From positions 1-17,406 of the forward strand of contig JADGMZ010000235.1 of the NCBI GenBank assembly GCA_015234495.1: a stretch of DNA of 17,406 nucleotides, written 5' to 3'. Positions 8,203 through 15,633 of the stretch are shown in pieces (within the stretch, counting starts at the first letter, position 1; each line of letters starts with the position of its first letter). Source of the stretch: Brevundimonas sp. (lineage in GTDB: Bacteria; Pseudomonadota; Alphaproteobacteria; Caulobacterales; Caulobacteraceae). Under the pieces are notes generated by a model. It was not told the DNA's origin. It did no database searches and saw only the letters and a program-made list of their open reading frames with translations. The position numbers and the translations under genes were made by a program.

Positions 8203-9453
8203 ATGCGGATTCTGCCTCCCGACCAGACCGTGCTCGACCATGTCGAAGCGCGCGGACCGTCCATCGTCGCCCGGGCGGTCGAGTGGGCGGAGGTGAACTC
8301 CGGCAGCCGTAACCCGGCGGGGCTGGCCCGCGTGCTCGACCTGCTGGAGGCCGAGGCCCGCCGTCTCCCGGCCGAGGTGACCCGGCTCGCCACCGCCGGC
8401 TCGACCACCGTCGACGACGACGGCGCCGTTCGGGAGGAGGCCCATGCCGACGCCCTCAGGATCGCCGCGCGGCCGGACGCGCCCATCCAGATCGTCCTGA
8501 CCGGCCACTACGACACGGTCTTCCCCGCCGACAGCGCCTTCCAGACCGTGGGCACCCGCCCCGACGGCGCCCTGAACGGCCCCGGCATCGCCGACATGAA
8601 GGGCGGCATTTCGGTGCTGCTCGCCGCGCTGGAGGCGTTCGAACTCCACCCCGACCACGCCCGCGTCGGCTGGACCGTCCTGCTGAGCCCCGACGAGGAG
8701 ATCGGTTCCCCCGCTTCCGCGCCCCTGCTGGCCGAGCTGGGCGCCCGCGGCCATCTCGGCCTGACCTATGAACCCTCCCTGCCCGACGGAACCCTGGCGG
8801 GGGCCCGCAAGGGCAGCGGCAACTACCATCTGGTGGTTACCGGCAAGGCGGCCCACGCCGGCCGGGCCTTCCATGAGGGGGCCAACGCCGTGGCCGGCGC
8901 CGCCCTCATCGCCGCCCGCCTGCACGCCCTCAACGGCCGGCGCGACGGGGTCACCGTCAATGTGGCGAAGATCGCCGGCGGCGGACCGCTCAACGTCGTG
9001 GCCGACAACGCCGTGGTCCGCTTCAACGTCCGCGTTCCTGACGCCGCCGCCGGCGACTGGATCGAGGCCGAGGTGCGGGCGCTCGCCGCCGAACCGCCCC
9101 TGCCCGGCCTGACCCTGGCCCTGCACGGCGGCATGACCCGCCCGCCCAAGCCGATGGACGCCGCCCAGACCGCCCTGTTCGAGGCTGTACGAGACGCAGG
9201 CGCCCTGCTCGGGCAGTCGATCGCCTGGAAGCCCTCCGGCGGGGTCTGCGAGGGCAATAACCTGCACGCCGCCGGCCTGCCCAACATCGACACCCTCGGG
9301 GTCGTCGGCGGCGACATCCACTCCGATCAGGAGTTCGCCTGGCCCGCCAGCTTCGTCGAGCGGGCGCAGCTCTCGGCCCTGATCCTGTGCAAGGTCGCCT
9401 CGGGCGAGATCGACGCCCTGAAACTGAAACAGCTCCGCCTGGAGACCGCGTAA
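8203..9453 (+). CDS. M20-family metallohydrolase, CPG2-like; candidate succinylglutamate desuccinylase
   Basis: This encodes 416 residues. It is a two-zinc M20 amidohydrolase with all expected metal residues visible: His102 in GHYDTV, Asp131 in GPGIADMKGG, the catalytic and ligand pair Glu165-Glu166 in SPDEEIGS, Glu190 in TYEP and His373 in GDIHSDQE. The spacings (29, 34, 1, 24 and 183) nearly match those I recall for glutamate carboxypeptidase CPG2 (His112, Asp141, Glu175, Glu176, Glu200, His385). The lid/dimer domain lies at about 200-310. Arg313 in GGMTRPP may bind a substrate carboxylate. It leads an operon with astA (four-base gap), astD and astB, so an N-succinyl amino acid is the likely substrate, most plausibly N-succinylglutamate in place of AstE. 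Succinylornithine or a general peptidase role remain possible. The ATG at 8203 was chosen over a TTG at 8173. Confidence 0.9.
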   Translation: MRILPPDQTVLDHVEARGPSIVARAVEWAEVNSGSRNPAGLARVLDLLEAEARRLPAEVTRLATAGSTTVDDDGAVREEAHADALRIAARPDAPIQIVLTGHYDTVFPADSAFQTVGTRPDGALNGPGIADMKGGISVLLAALEAFELHPDHARVGWTVLLSPDEEIGSPASAPLLAELGARGHLGLTYEPSLPDGTLAGARKGSGNYHLVVTGKAAHAGRAFHEGANAVAGAALIAARLHALNGRRDGVTVNVAKIAGGGPLNVVADNAVVRFNVRVPDAAAGDWIEAEVRALAAEPPLPGLTLALHGGMTRPPKPMDAAQTALFEAVRDAGALLGQSIAWKPSGGVCEGNNLHAAGLPNIDTLGVVGGDIHSDQEFAWPASFVERAQLSALILCKVASGEIDALKLKQLRLETA

Positions 9454-9457
9454 CCGC

Positions 9458-10465
9458 ATGCTCGTCGTCCGACCCGCCGGCCCCGCCGACCTCGATCACC
9501 TGCTGGAGCTGGCCATCCTGTCCGGCCCGGGCTTCACCAGCCTGCCCGAGGACCCTGACCAGCTGACCGACCGCCTCGATCTCAGCCGTGACAGCTTCGC
9601 CGGCGCCATCGGCCCGCAGGAGCGCTGGTACACCCTGATGCTGGAGGAGTCCGACACCGGCGACGTCGACGGCATCGGCTCGGTCAAGGCCGCCGTCGGC
9701 CTCAAACGCCCCTTCTTCTCCTTCCGGGTGGTCAACCACACCCAGTCCTCGCCCAGCCTCGGGGTGCGCCTCGAACAGAAGACCCTGGTGCTGGTCAACG
9801 AATGCACCGGCTGGTCCGAGGTCGGCTCCCTGTTCCTCAAGGCCGACCGGCGCAAGGGCGGCGCCGGCCGCCTGCTCAGCCAGTCGCGCTACATGCTGAT
9901 CGGGGCCGAGCCCGATCTGTTCGCCGACACCGTCCTGGCCGAGCTGCGCGGCGTCTTCACCCCCGACGGCGCCTGCCCCTTCTGGGACCACGTGGCCTCG
10001 AAATTCTTCCCGATGGAGTTCGAGGACGCCGACCGGATGACCGGCTCGACCGACAAGCAGTTCATCCTCGACCTCGCCCCGCGCCACCCGATCTACATCG
10101 AGCTGCTGCCCGAGCCGGCCCGCGCCGTGATCGGCAAGGTCCACCCCCAGGGCGTGCCGGCCATGGCCCTGCTGGAGTCCGAGGGCTTCCGCCCCAACGG
10201 TCTGGTCGACATCTTCGACGCCGGCCCCACCGTCTGCTGCGACCGCGACAACATCCGCACCGTCCGCGACGCCCGCCGCCTGGCCGTCGCCCTGGCCGAC
10301 GAGGTCGAGGCCGAGCTTCCCGCCCTGATCTCCACCGACCACGTTCAGGACTTCCGCGCCGTCCGCCAGCGCGCCGCCGTCGACGGCGACGCCGTCATCC
10401 TCAGCCGCGAGACCGCCGACGCCCTCAAGGTGAAGGCCGGCGAGCTCGTGCGTGTGAAGACCTGA
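9458..10465 (+). CDS. astA: AstA: arginine N-succinyltransferase
   Basis: This encodes 335 residues, near the usual length of about 340. AstA transfers succinyl from succinyl-CoA to the alpha-amino group of arginine, the first step of the AST arginine-degradation pathway in the cytoplasm. Sequence signs are the GNAT-like N-terminus VVRPAGPADLDHLLELA (residues 3-19), the LGVRLEQKTLVLVNECTGWS stretch (101-120) and the family-typical segment HPQGVPAMALLESEGF (229-244). The C-terminus has the conserved DFRAVR near 298-303. The ATG at 9458 follows the M20 stop by four bases, so the two are almost certainly translated from one message. No strong ribosome site is visible, which fits coupling to the upstream gene. 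The downstream astD and astB genes confirm the identity. Confidence 0.96.
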   Translation: MLVVRPAGPADLDHLLELAILSGPGFTSLPEDPDQLTDRLDLSRDSFAGAIGPQERWYTLMLEESDTGDVDGIGSVKAAVGLKRPFFSFRVVNHTQSSPSLGVRLEQKTLVLVNECTGWSEVGSLFLKADRRKGGAGRLLSQSRYMLIGAEPDLFADTVLAELRGVFTPDGACPFWDHVASKFFPMEFEDADRMTGSTDKQFILDLAPRHPIYIELLPEPARAVIGKVHPQGVPAMALLESEGFRPNGLVDIFDAGPTVCCDRDNIRTVRDARRLAVALADEVEAELPALISTDHVQDFRAVRQRAAVDGDAVILSRETADALKVKAGELVRVKT

Positions 10466-10482
10466 GAGCCTATCTGCACCCC

Positions 10483-11901
10483 ATGACCCAGTTCCAATCG
10501 ATCAATCCCGCCACCGGCGAAATCAACTGGCTCGGCGAGGCCGCCTCGCCGGCCCAGGTCAAGACCGCCGTCGAACGCGCCCGCGTCGCCTTCCCCGACT
10601 GGGCCGACCGCCCGCGCCAGGACCGCATCGACGCAGTGAAGCGCTATCAGGCCGTGCTCAAGGAGCGGGCCACCCAGATCGCCGGGGCCATCTCCCTCGA
10701 AACCGGCAAGCCGCTGTGGGAGACGAAGACCGAGGTCGCCGCCATGCAGGGCAAGGTCGACATCTCGATCCGCGCCTATGACGAACGCACCGGCGAGCGG
10801 GCTTCCGACACCGCCTTCGGCCGCGCCGTCCTGCGCCACCGCCCGCACGGCGTCGCCGCCGTGCTCGGCCCGTTCAACTTCCCCGGCCACCTGCCCAACG
10901 GCCACATCGTCCCGGCCCTGCTCGCCGGCGACACCGTGGTGTTCAAACCGTCCGAAGAGACGCCGCTGGTCGGCCAGCTGATGGCGGAGGCCTTCGAAGC
11001 GGCCGAGCTGCCGGAGGGCGTGGTCAATGTCGTCCAGGGCGGACGCGATACCGGCGCGGCCCTGCTCGACGCCGGCATCGACGCCTTGATGTTCACCGGC
11101 TCGGGCGCGGCGGGCGCGCATTTCCGGCGCAAATTCGCCGACGATCCGCATGTCATCCTCGCGCTGGAACTGGGCGGCAACAATCCGCTGGTGGTCTGGG
11201 ACGCCGCCGATGCGGAGGCCGTGGCCGGCATCGTGGTCCAGTCGGCCTTCATCACCACCGGCCAGCGCTGCTCCTGCGCCCGCCGCCTGATCGTGCCCGA
11301 AGGTCCCCAGGGCGACGCCATCATCGAGGCCGTCGCCGCCCTGTCCGACCGTCTCGTGTTCGGCCGCTGGAACGACGACCCGGAACCCTACGCCGGACCG
11401 CTGATCTCGCAGAAGGCCGCCGAGGCGGCGCTCAAGGCCCTGCAGGAGCGCATCGACAGGGGCGCCAGGGTGATCCGCGCCTCCGGCCCGGTCGGCAACC
11501 TGCCCGGCGCCTTCGTCAAGCCGGCGATCATCGACGTCACCGGCGTCGACGTCCCCGACGAGGAGATCTTCGCTCCCTTCCTGTCGGTGACCCGCGTCGC
11601 CAGCTTCGAGGCCGCCATCGCCGAGGGCAACGCCACCCGCTACGGTCTGTCCGCCGGTCTGGTCAGCGACGATCCGGCCCTCGGCGACCGCTTCGTCAAC
11701 CGCGTCCGCGCCGGGGTGGTGAATTTCAACCGCCCGACGACCGGCGCGGCCGGCGACATGCCCTTCGGCGGCCTCGGCGCCAGCGGCAATCACCGACCGT
11801 CGGCCTACTATGCGGCGGACTACTGCGCCTATCCGGTGGCCAGTTTCGAAGCGGCGGCGGTGAAGAACATCGAGAGCGAGATCAAGGGGCTGAAGCCGTG
11901 A
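10483..11901 (+). CDS. astD: AstD: N-succinylglutamate 5-semialdehyde dehydrogenase
   Basis: This encodes 472 residues of the aldehyde dehydrogenase superfamily. It oxidises N-succinylglutamate 5-semialdehyde to N-succinylglutamate with NAD+, the fourth AST step. Visible active-site parts are Asn132 in GPFNFPGHLPNG, Lys155 in FKPSEETPL (cofactor binding), the general base Glu229 in LELGGNNPL and the nucleophile Cys263 in TTGQRCSCARR. The paired cysteines and the NFPGHLPNGH run are typical of AstD rather than of general aldehyde dehydrogenases. The ATG at 10483 sits 17 bases after the astA stop with no clear ribosome site, suggesting read-through coupling. The same frame is open far upstream across astA, but that stretch is a shadow of astA. 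A repeat separates this gene from astB. Confidence 0.96.
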   Translation: MTQFQSINPATGEINWLGEAASPAQVKTAVERARVAFPDWADRPRQDRIDAVKRYQAVLKERATQIAGAISLETGKPLWETKTEVAAMQGKVDISIRAYDERTGERASDTAFGRAVLRHRPHGVAAVLGPFNFPGHLPNGHIVPALLAGDTVVFKPSEETPLVGQLMAEAFEAAELPEGVVNVVQGGRDTGAALLDAGIDALMFTGSGAAGAHFRRKFADDPHVILALELGGNNPLVVWDAADAEAVAGIVVQSAFITTGQRCSCARRLIVPEGPQGDAIIEAVAALSDRLVFGRWNDDPEPYAGPLISQKAAEAALKALQERIDRGARVIRASGPVGNLPGAFVKPAIIDVTGVDVPDEEIFAPFLSVTRVASFEAAIAEGNATRYGLSAGLVSDDPALGDRFVNRVRAGVVNFNRPTTGAAGDMPFGGLGASGNHRPSAYYAADYCAYPVASFEAAAVKNIESEIKGLKP

Positions 11902-11919
11902 CCTGGCGCATCGCCCCTC

Positions 11920-12057
11920 CCTCCCCTTCAGGGGAGGATGGTCGCGAAGCGACCGGGTGGGGGCGGCTCGAGGGGTCGGAAAGGCGGGGAGGCAGGTCGT
12001 GGCGCCGTCCCCACCCGGCTTCGCTGCGCTCAGCCACCCTCCCCGGGGCGGGGAGGG
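11920..12057 (+). repeat. REP-like paired-hairpin repeat between astD and astB
   Basis: Two GC-rich hairpins face each other. The left unit has stem CCTCCCC (11920-11926)/GGGGAGG (11931-11937) with a TTCA loop, then a second small hairpin GGTCGC-gaa-GCGACC (11940-11954) and GGGTGGGG (11955-11962). The right unit mirrors it: CCCCACCC (12009-12016), GGCT...AGCC (12018-12035), and stem CCCTCCCC (12037-12044)/GGGGAGGG (12050-12057) around GGGGC. The arms GGGTGGGG and CCCCACCC are perfect complements, so the whole can fold as one large stem. This resembles the dispersed extragenic palindromes of many GC-rich proteobacteria. Only one copy is in the window, so its repeat nature is inferred from structure. 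It could trim or stabilise the polycistronic message. Confidence 0.7.
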
Positions 12058-12060
12058 AGG
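12051..12060 (+). promoter_or_regulatory. astB ribosome site made from the edge of the repeat
   Basis: GGGAGG (12051-12056, eight bases before the GTG at 12065) and GGAGG (12056-12060, four bases before it) overlap the 3' arm of the right-hand repeat hairpin. The ribosome site is therefore at least partly paired when that hairpin forms, which could lower astB translation relative to the upstream genes. The sequence facts are direct; the regulatory effect is inference. Confidence 0.55.
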
Positions 12061-12064
12061 AATC

Positions 12065-13402
12065 GTGACCACCGCCGTAGAAGCCAACGCCGACGGCCTC
12101 ATCGGCCCGACCCATTCCTACGCCGGCCTCAGCCCCGGCAATCTCGCCTCCAGCCTCAACGCCGGCGAGGCGTCGAACCCGCGCGCCGCCGTGCTGCAGG
12201 GCCTGGACAAGATGAAGCGGCTGGCCGACCTCGGCCTGCCCCAGTTCGTCCTGCCGCCGCACGAGCGCCCGCACATCCCCTTCCTGCGCTCGCTCGGCTT
12301 CACCGGCTCCGACGCCGCCGTGCTGGAAGCGGCCTGGAAGGACGCCCCCTCCTTCGCCGCAGCCGCCTGCTCGGCCTCGCCGATGTGGGCCGCCAACGCC
12401 GCCACGGTGACGCCATCCGCCGACGCGGCCGACGGCCGGGTGCATTTCACCCCCGCCAACCTGGTCACCAACCTGCACCGCTCGCTCGAGGCGCGGCAGA
12501 CCAGGCGGGCGCTCGACGCCCTCTTCCCCGACCCGGCCCGCTTTGCGGTCCATGACGCCCTGCCCTCCGTGGCCCACCTCGCCGACGAGGGCGCGGCCAA
12601 CCACGTCCGCCTGTGCGCCGATCACGGCGAGCCGGGCGTCAACCTGCTGGTCTGGGGTCGCGAGGCCTGGGAGCACTGGCAGGGCCAGTACCCCGCCCGC
12701 CAGACCCGCGAGGCCTCCGAAGCCATCGCCCGCCGCCACGGCGCCTCAGGCGTGGTGCTGGCCCGCCAGTCCGCCGCCGCCATCGCCGGCGGGACCTTCC
12801 ACAACGACGTGGTGTGCGTCGGCGCCCTGGAGACCCTGTTCTTCCATGAACTGGCCTTCGAACACACCGCCCGGACGCTGGACGCCATCCGCAAGGCCGC
12901 CGAAGGCCGCTTCGAGCCGATCTTCGTCGAGGTCCCCGCGGCCGACCTGCCGCTGGCCGACGCCGTCTCCAGCTACATCTTCAACTCCATGCTCGTGCGG
13001 CTCCCGGGCGAGGACCGCCTGACCCTGATCTGCCCCACCGAGACCCGCGACAACGCCCGCAGCCATGCGGTCGCGGAGTCGCTGGCCGCCTCCAACGGTC
13101 CCATCGGCCGGGTCGAATACGTCGACGTGCGCCAGTCGATGCGCAACGGCGGCGGCCCGGCGTGCCTGCGCCTGCGCGTCGCCCTCACCGAGGAGGAACT
13201 GGCCGCGACCAACCCCGCCATGCGGATGACCGACGAGATCCACGCCCGCCTGTCGATCTGGGCTTCCGCCTGGTACCGCGACAGCCTCAGCCCCGCCGAC
13301 CTCGCCGACCCCGCCCTGCTCGAAGAGAGCCGCGGCGCGCTGGACGCCCTGACCGACATCCTCGGCCTCGGCGGCGACTTCTATCCGTTCCAGCAGGGCT
13401 GA
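12065..13402 (+). CDS. astB: AstB: N-succinylarginine dihydrolase
   Basis: This encodes 445 residues (E. coli AstB is 447). AstB hydrolyses N2-succinylarginine to N2-succinylornithine, two ammonia and CO2, the second AST step. It belongs to the pentein (guanidino-modifying) superfamily. The N-terminal signature AVEANADGLIGPTHSYAGLS (residues 4-23) is diagnostic. The catalytic triad is visible as Glu175 in LADEGAANH, His246 in GGTFHNDVV and Cys367 in NGGGPACLRLRV, in step with the E. coli Glu174, His248 and Cys365 as I recall them. The start is GTG at 12065, giving the family-typical N-terminus; the frame stays open to 11957, but that part lies in the repeat. It is last in the cluster and convergent with the LytTR gene, four bases apart. 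Confidence 0.96.
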   Translation: MTTAVEANADGLIGPTHSYAGLSPGNLASSLNAGEASNPRAAVLQGLDKMKRLADLGLPQFVLPPHERPHIPFLRSLGFTGSDAAVLEAAWKDAPSFAAAACSASPMWAANAATVTPSADAADGRVHFTPANLVTNLHRSLEARQTRRALDALFPDPARFAVHDALPSVAHLADEGAANHVRLCADHGEPGVNLLVWGREAWEHWQGQYPARQTREASEAIARRHGASGVVLARQSAAAIAGGTFHNDVVCVGALETLFFHELAFEHTARTLDAIRKAAEGRFEPIFVEVPAADLPLADAVSSYIFNSMLVRLPGEDRLTLICPTETRDNARSHAVAESLAASNGPIGRVEYVDVRQSMRNGGGPACLRLRVALTEEELAATNPAMRMTDEIHARLSIWASAWYRDSLSPADLADPALLEESRGALDALTDILGLGGDFYPFQQG

Positions 13403-13406
13403 CGCC

Positions 13407-14387
13407 TCACCCGGGCGCCCGCAGCCGCTCCAGCGCCTGCGGATAGCGGCGGGACACCGGCGCCTCGAGCGCGCCCAGCTCCACCGTCCAATCGCCCGAG
13501 CCGTCGGGCCGCAGCCCGGTCACAGCGCCCGCATTGACCAGCCATGACCGGTGCGCCCGCACGAAGCCGAAGCGCTCCAGCTCCACCTCGATCGCCGCCA
13601 GGGTCGCCCGCATCAGCGGCCGCCGACCGTCGGCCAGCCAGAACTCGACGTAGTTGCCCGCCGACGAGACCGCCACGATCTGCGACAGCGGCGCACGGAT
13701 GATCCGGCCCCCGTCGCGGATATCGAAACTGACCGGCCGCAGCGGCTCGTCCCGCCGCCGACGCAGGATGGCGAGCAGCCAGAACACGCCCACGAACACG
13801 GCGTAGCTGATCAGGTCCTTGCGCAGCTCGTACACGAAGCGGCCGCCGAACTCATAGGCCGGGGCCTGCATCAGGGCATAGGCAGCCTTGCGCATCCAGA
13901 CGAAGGCGGTCACGTGCAGGCCGGAATAGGCCAGCAGCCCGGCCAGGTGAACGAGGGCGAATCGCAGCTTGGGCCGCCAGCCCCCGGCCACGGCCTCCTC
14001 CGGCGAGGCCGCCGCCGTCGTCAGCCACGGGATCCACAGGGCGAACAGGACGATCGCCGCCGCGCTGGTCGCCTCCCAGACCCACGGCTCCCACGCCGCG
14101 AGCCGCGGAAGGTCGGCCAGATGGGTAAGGGCGTTCACCGTCACCACCACCAGCGCCACGGGCGCGACGATCAGCAAGCCGGTGCGCAGGTCCCGCGGAT
14201 GGGCCTGGCGGAGCAGGCCGGGCCATGGACCGAGGCCGCTCGCCCCGCCTGCCGCGCCGTTCGTCCCGGCGCCGATGCGGCCATCCCCGCGAGCCCGCCG
14301 AACGTCCCCCGACGCTTGGCCGCCCGGGCCCGAGGCCGTCAGCCTGCCCGGGTTCTTGTTACGCTGGAGTCCGGCCGTGTCCGACAT
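13407..14387 (-). CDS. Membrane-anchored LytTR DNA-binding regulator
   Basis: This encodes 326 residues. A Gly/Ala/Arg-rich, probably disordered N-terminus (1-60) precedes four likely membrane helices (about 70-87, 105-123, 144-162 and 192-208), a basic stop (LRRRRDE) and a C-terminal LytTR domain (about 217-324). LytTR hallmarks are ISQ-VAVSSAGNYVEF (236-249 region), FVRAHRSWLVN (275-285) and PVSRRY (310-315). It has no receiver domain, so it is a one-component membrane regulator; the signal is unknown. The ATG at 14387 is the best start and overlaps the divergent acyltransferase gene by 11 bases; its ribosome site is weak (GGGGA three bases upstream). A later start within the disordered region would remove the overlap, but no good codon is seen. 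The acyltransferase gene is the obvious candidate target. Confidence 0.85.
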   Translation of the reverse strand: MSDTAGLQRNKNPGRLTASGPGGQASGDVRRARGDGRIGAGTNGAAGGASGLGPWPGLLRQAHPRDLRTGLLIVAPVALVVVTVNALTHLADLPRLAAWEPWVWEATSAAAIVLFALWIPWLTTAAASPEEAVAGGWRPKLRFALVHLAGLLAYSGLHVTAFVWMRKAAYALMQAPAYEFGGRFVYELRKDLISYAVFVGVFWLLAILRRRRDEPLRPVSFDIRDGGRIIRAPLSQIVAVSSAGNYVEFWLADGRRPLMRATLAAIEVELERFGFVRAHRSWLVNAGAVTGLRPDGSGDWTVELGALEAPVSRRYPQALERLRAPG

Positions 14388-15633
14388 CGTCCCCGTTCCC
14401 GCCCGCCGCCACGATCTCGACTGGATCCGCGTCGGCGCCTTCATGCTGCTGATTCTGTATCACGTCGGCATGTTCTACGTGCCCTGGGACTGGCACGTGA
14501 AGAGCGGCCACGAGGTCGAAGGCCTGATGCCCGTGATGCTGCTCACCAATCCGTGGCGGCTGACGCTGCTGTTTCTCGTCTCGGGCGCCGCGACCCGGTT
14601 TCTGGCCGACAGCTTGGCGGCCAGGGGCTCCGGCGCGGCGCGGCTGGCGGGGTCGCGGACCTGGCGGCTGCTGCCGCCGCTGGTCTTCGCCATGTTCGTG
14701 ATCGTGCCGCCGCAGAGCTATTACGAGATCGTCGAGGCGGTCGCCGTCCTCGCCCCCCAGCCGGACGCCTACCGCAACGCCTTCACCGCCGATTTCTGGG
14801 TCCGTTACGCCACCGCCTCGGGCGGCTGGTGCGGACCGGACGGCTGTCTGATCACGCCGACCTGGAACCACATGTGGTTCGTGGCCTATCTGCTCGTCTA
14901 CAGCCTGCTGCTGGCCGTGATCCTCGGCGTGTCCGGCCAGCGGTTCCGGGCCCTGGGCGGCCTGCTGGAGCGCGCCCTGTCGGGCTGGGGCCTGCTGATC
15001 TGGCCGATCGTCTTTCTCGCCCTGCTGCGCTTCACCCTGGCGCCACGGTTCGAGATCACCCACGCCCTCGTCGACGACTGGTACAACCACGCCTTCTCGC
15101 TGGCCGCCTTTCTGTTCGGCTTCCTGTCGGCGAGATCAGAGGGCCTGCGAGCGGGGTTCATCCGGCTGCGCTGGCCGGCCCTGCTGCTGGGTCTCGCCGC
15201 CTGGGCGGGCTGGGCGGCCTACGTCTGGACCTACCGCGCCGAGGGCGCCGTCGCTCCGGATCAGCTGCGCGCGGCCATGCGGGTGGTCTACGCCGTCGAC
15301 CAGTGGGCCTTCATCGCCGCCATCCTCGGCTTCGGCGCCCGCTGGCTGAACCACGGCGGACCGGTGCTGCGCTACCTCTCGGTCGGCGTCTTTCCCTTCT
15401 ACATCGCCCACCAGACGGTGACCGTGGTCGTCGGCCATCATCTGGCGAAGCTGGGTCTGCCCGTCGTGGCGGAAGCCGGCCTGCTGATCGCCGCCACCGC
15501 CGCCGGTTGCTTGGTCGCCTATGAGGTGGCGCGCCGGATCGGCTGGCTGGGTCTGCTGCTGGGGGTGAAGCCGGAGAGGCGATCCATGCGAGGCGAGGTT
15601 CAGGCCGCGAAGCGCCCGCCCCTGGCCGCATAG
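14377..15633 (+). CDS. Acyltransferase-3 family integral membrane enzyme
   Basis: This encodes 418 residues with about ten membrane helices. The family signature is near the N-terminus: HDLDWIRVGAFMLLILYHVG, with Arg18 and the probable catalytic His29. Conserved later elements are the LFLVSGAATRF helix (65-75), MWFVAYLLVYSLL (166-178) and FPFYIAHQTV (339-348). Relatives (OpgC/MdoC, OafA) move acyl groups such as succinyl or acetyl across or onto periplasmic glucans, lipopolysaccharide or other glycans. The substrate cannot be told from sequence. The start is GTG at 14377 with GGAG at 14366-14369. The ATG at 14443 falls inside the first helix, beyond Arg18, and is unlikely. The 3' end overlaps phhA by 34 bases on the opposite strand, and the 5' end overlaps the LytTR gene. 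Confidence 0.88.
   Translation: MSDIVPVPARRHDLDWIRVGAFMLLILYHVGMFYVPWDWHVKSGHEVEGLMPVMLLTNPWRLTLLFLVSGAATRFLADSLAARGSGAARLAGSRTWRLLPPLVFAMFVIVPPQSYYEIVEAVAVLAPQPDAYRNAFTADFWVRYATASGGWCGPDGCLITPTWNHMWFVAYLLVYSLLLAVILGVSGQRFRALGGLLERALSGWGLLIWPIVFLALLRFTLAPRFEITHALVDDWYNHAFSLAAFLFGFLSARSEGLRAGFIRLRWPALLLGLAAWAGWAAYVWTYRAEGAVAPDQLRAAMRVVYAVDQWAFIAAILGFGARWLNHGGPVLRYLSVGVFPFYIAHQTVTVVVGHHLAKLGLPVVAEAGLLIAATAAGCLVAYEVARRIGWLGLLLGVKPERRSMRGEVQAAKRPPLAA

Noticed and set aside
11957..12064. A 36-codon N-terminal extension of astB
   Set aside because: It is translated from the hairpin repeat. AstB proteins begin near the AVEAN-DGLIGPTH motif, and a good ribosome site precedes the GTG at 12065.
9458..13402. 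Recent horizontal transfer of the ast cluster
   Set aside because: Base composition and codon use look the same as in the neighbouring genes, and no integrase, tRNA or transposase is nearby. The single palindromic repeat does not by itself indicate transfer.
13551..15524. A 657-codon plus-strand frame crossing the LytTR and acyltransferase genes
   Set aside because: It is out of frame with the acyltransferase and antisense to the LytTR gene; its sequence is low-complexity Arg/Pro/Gly.
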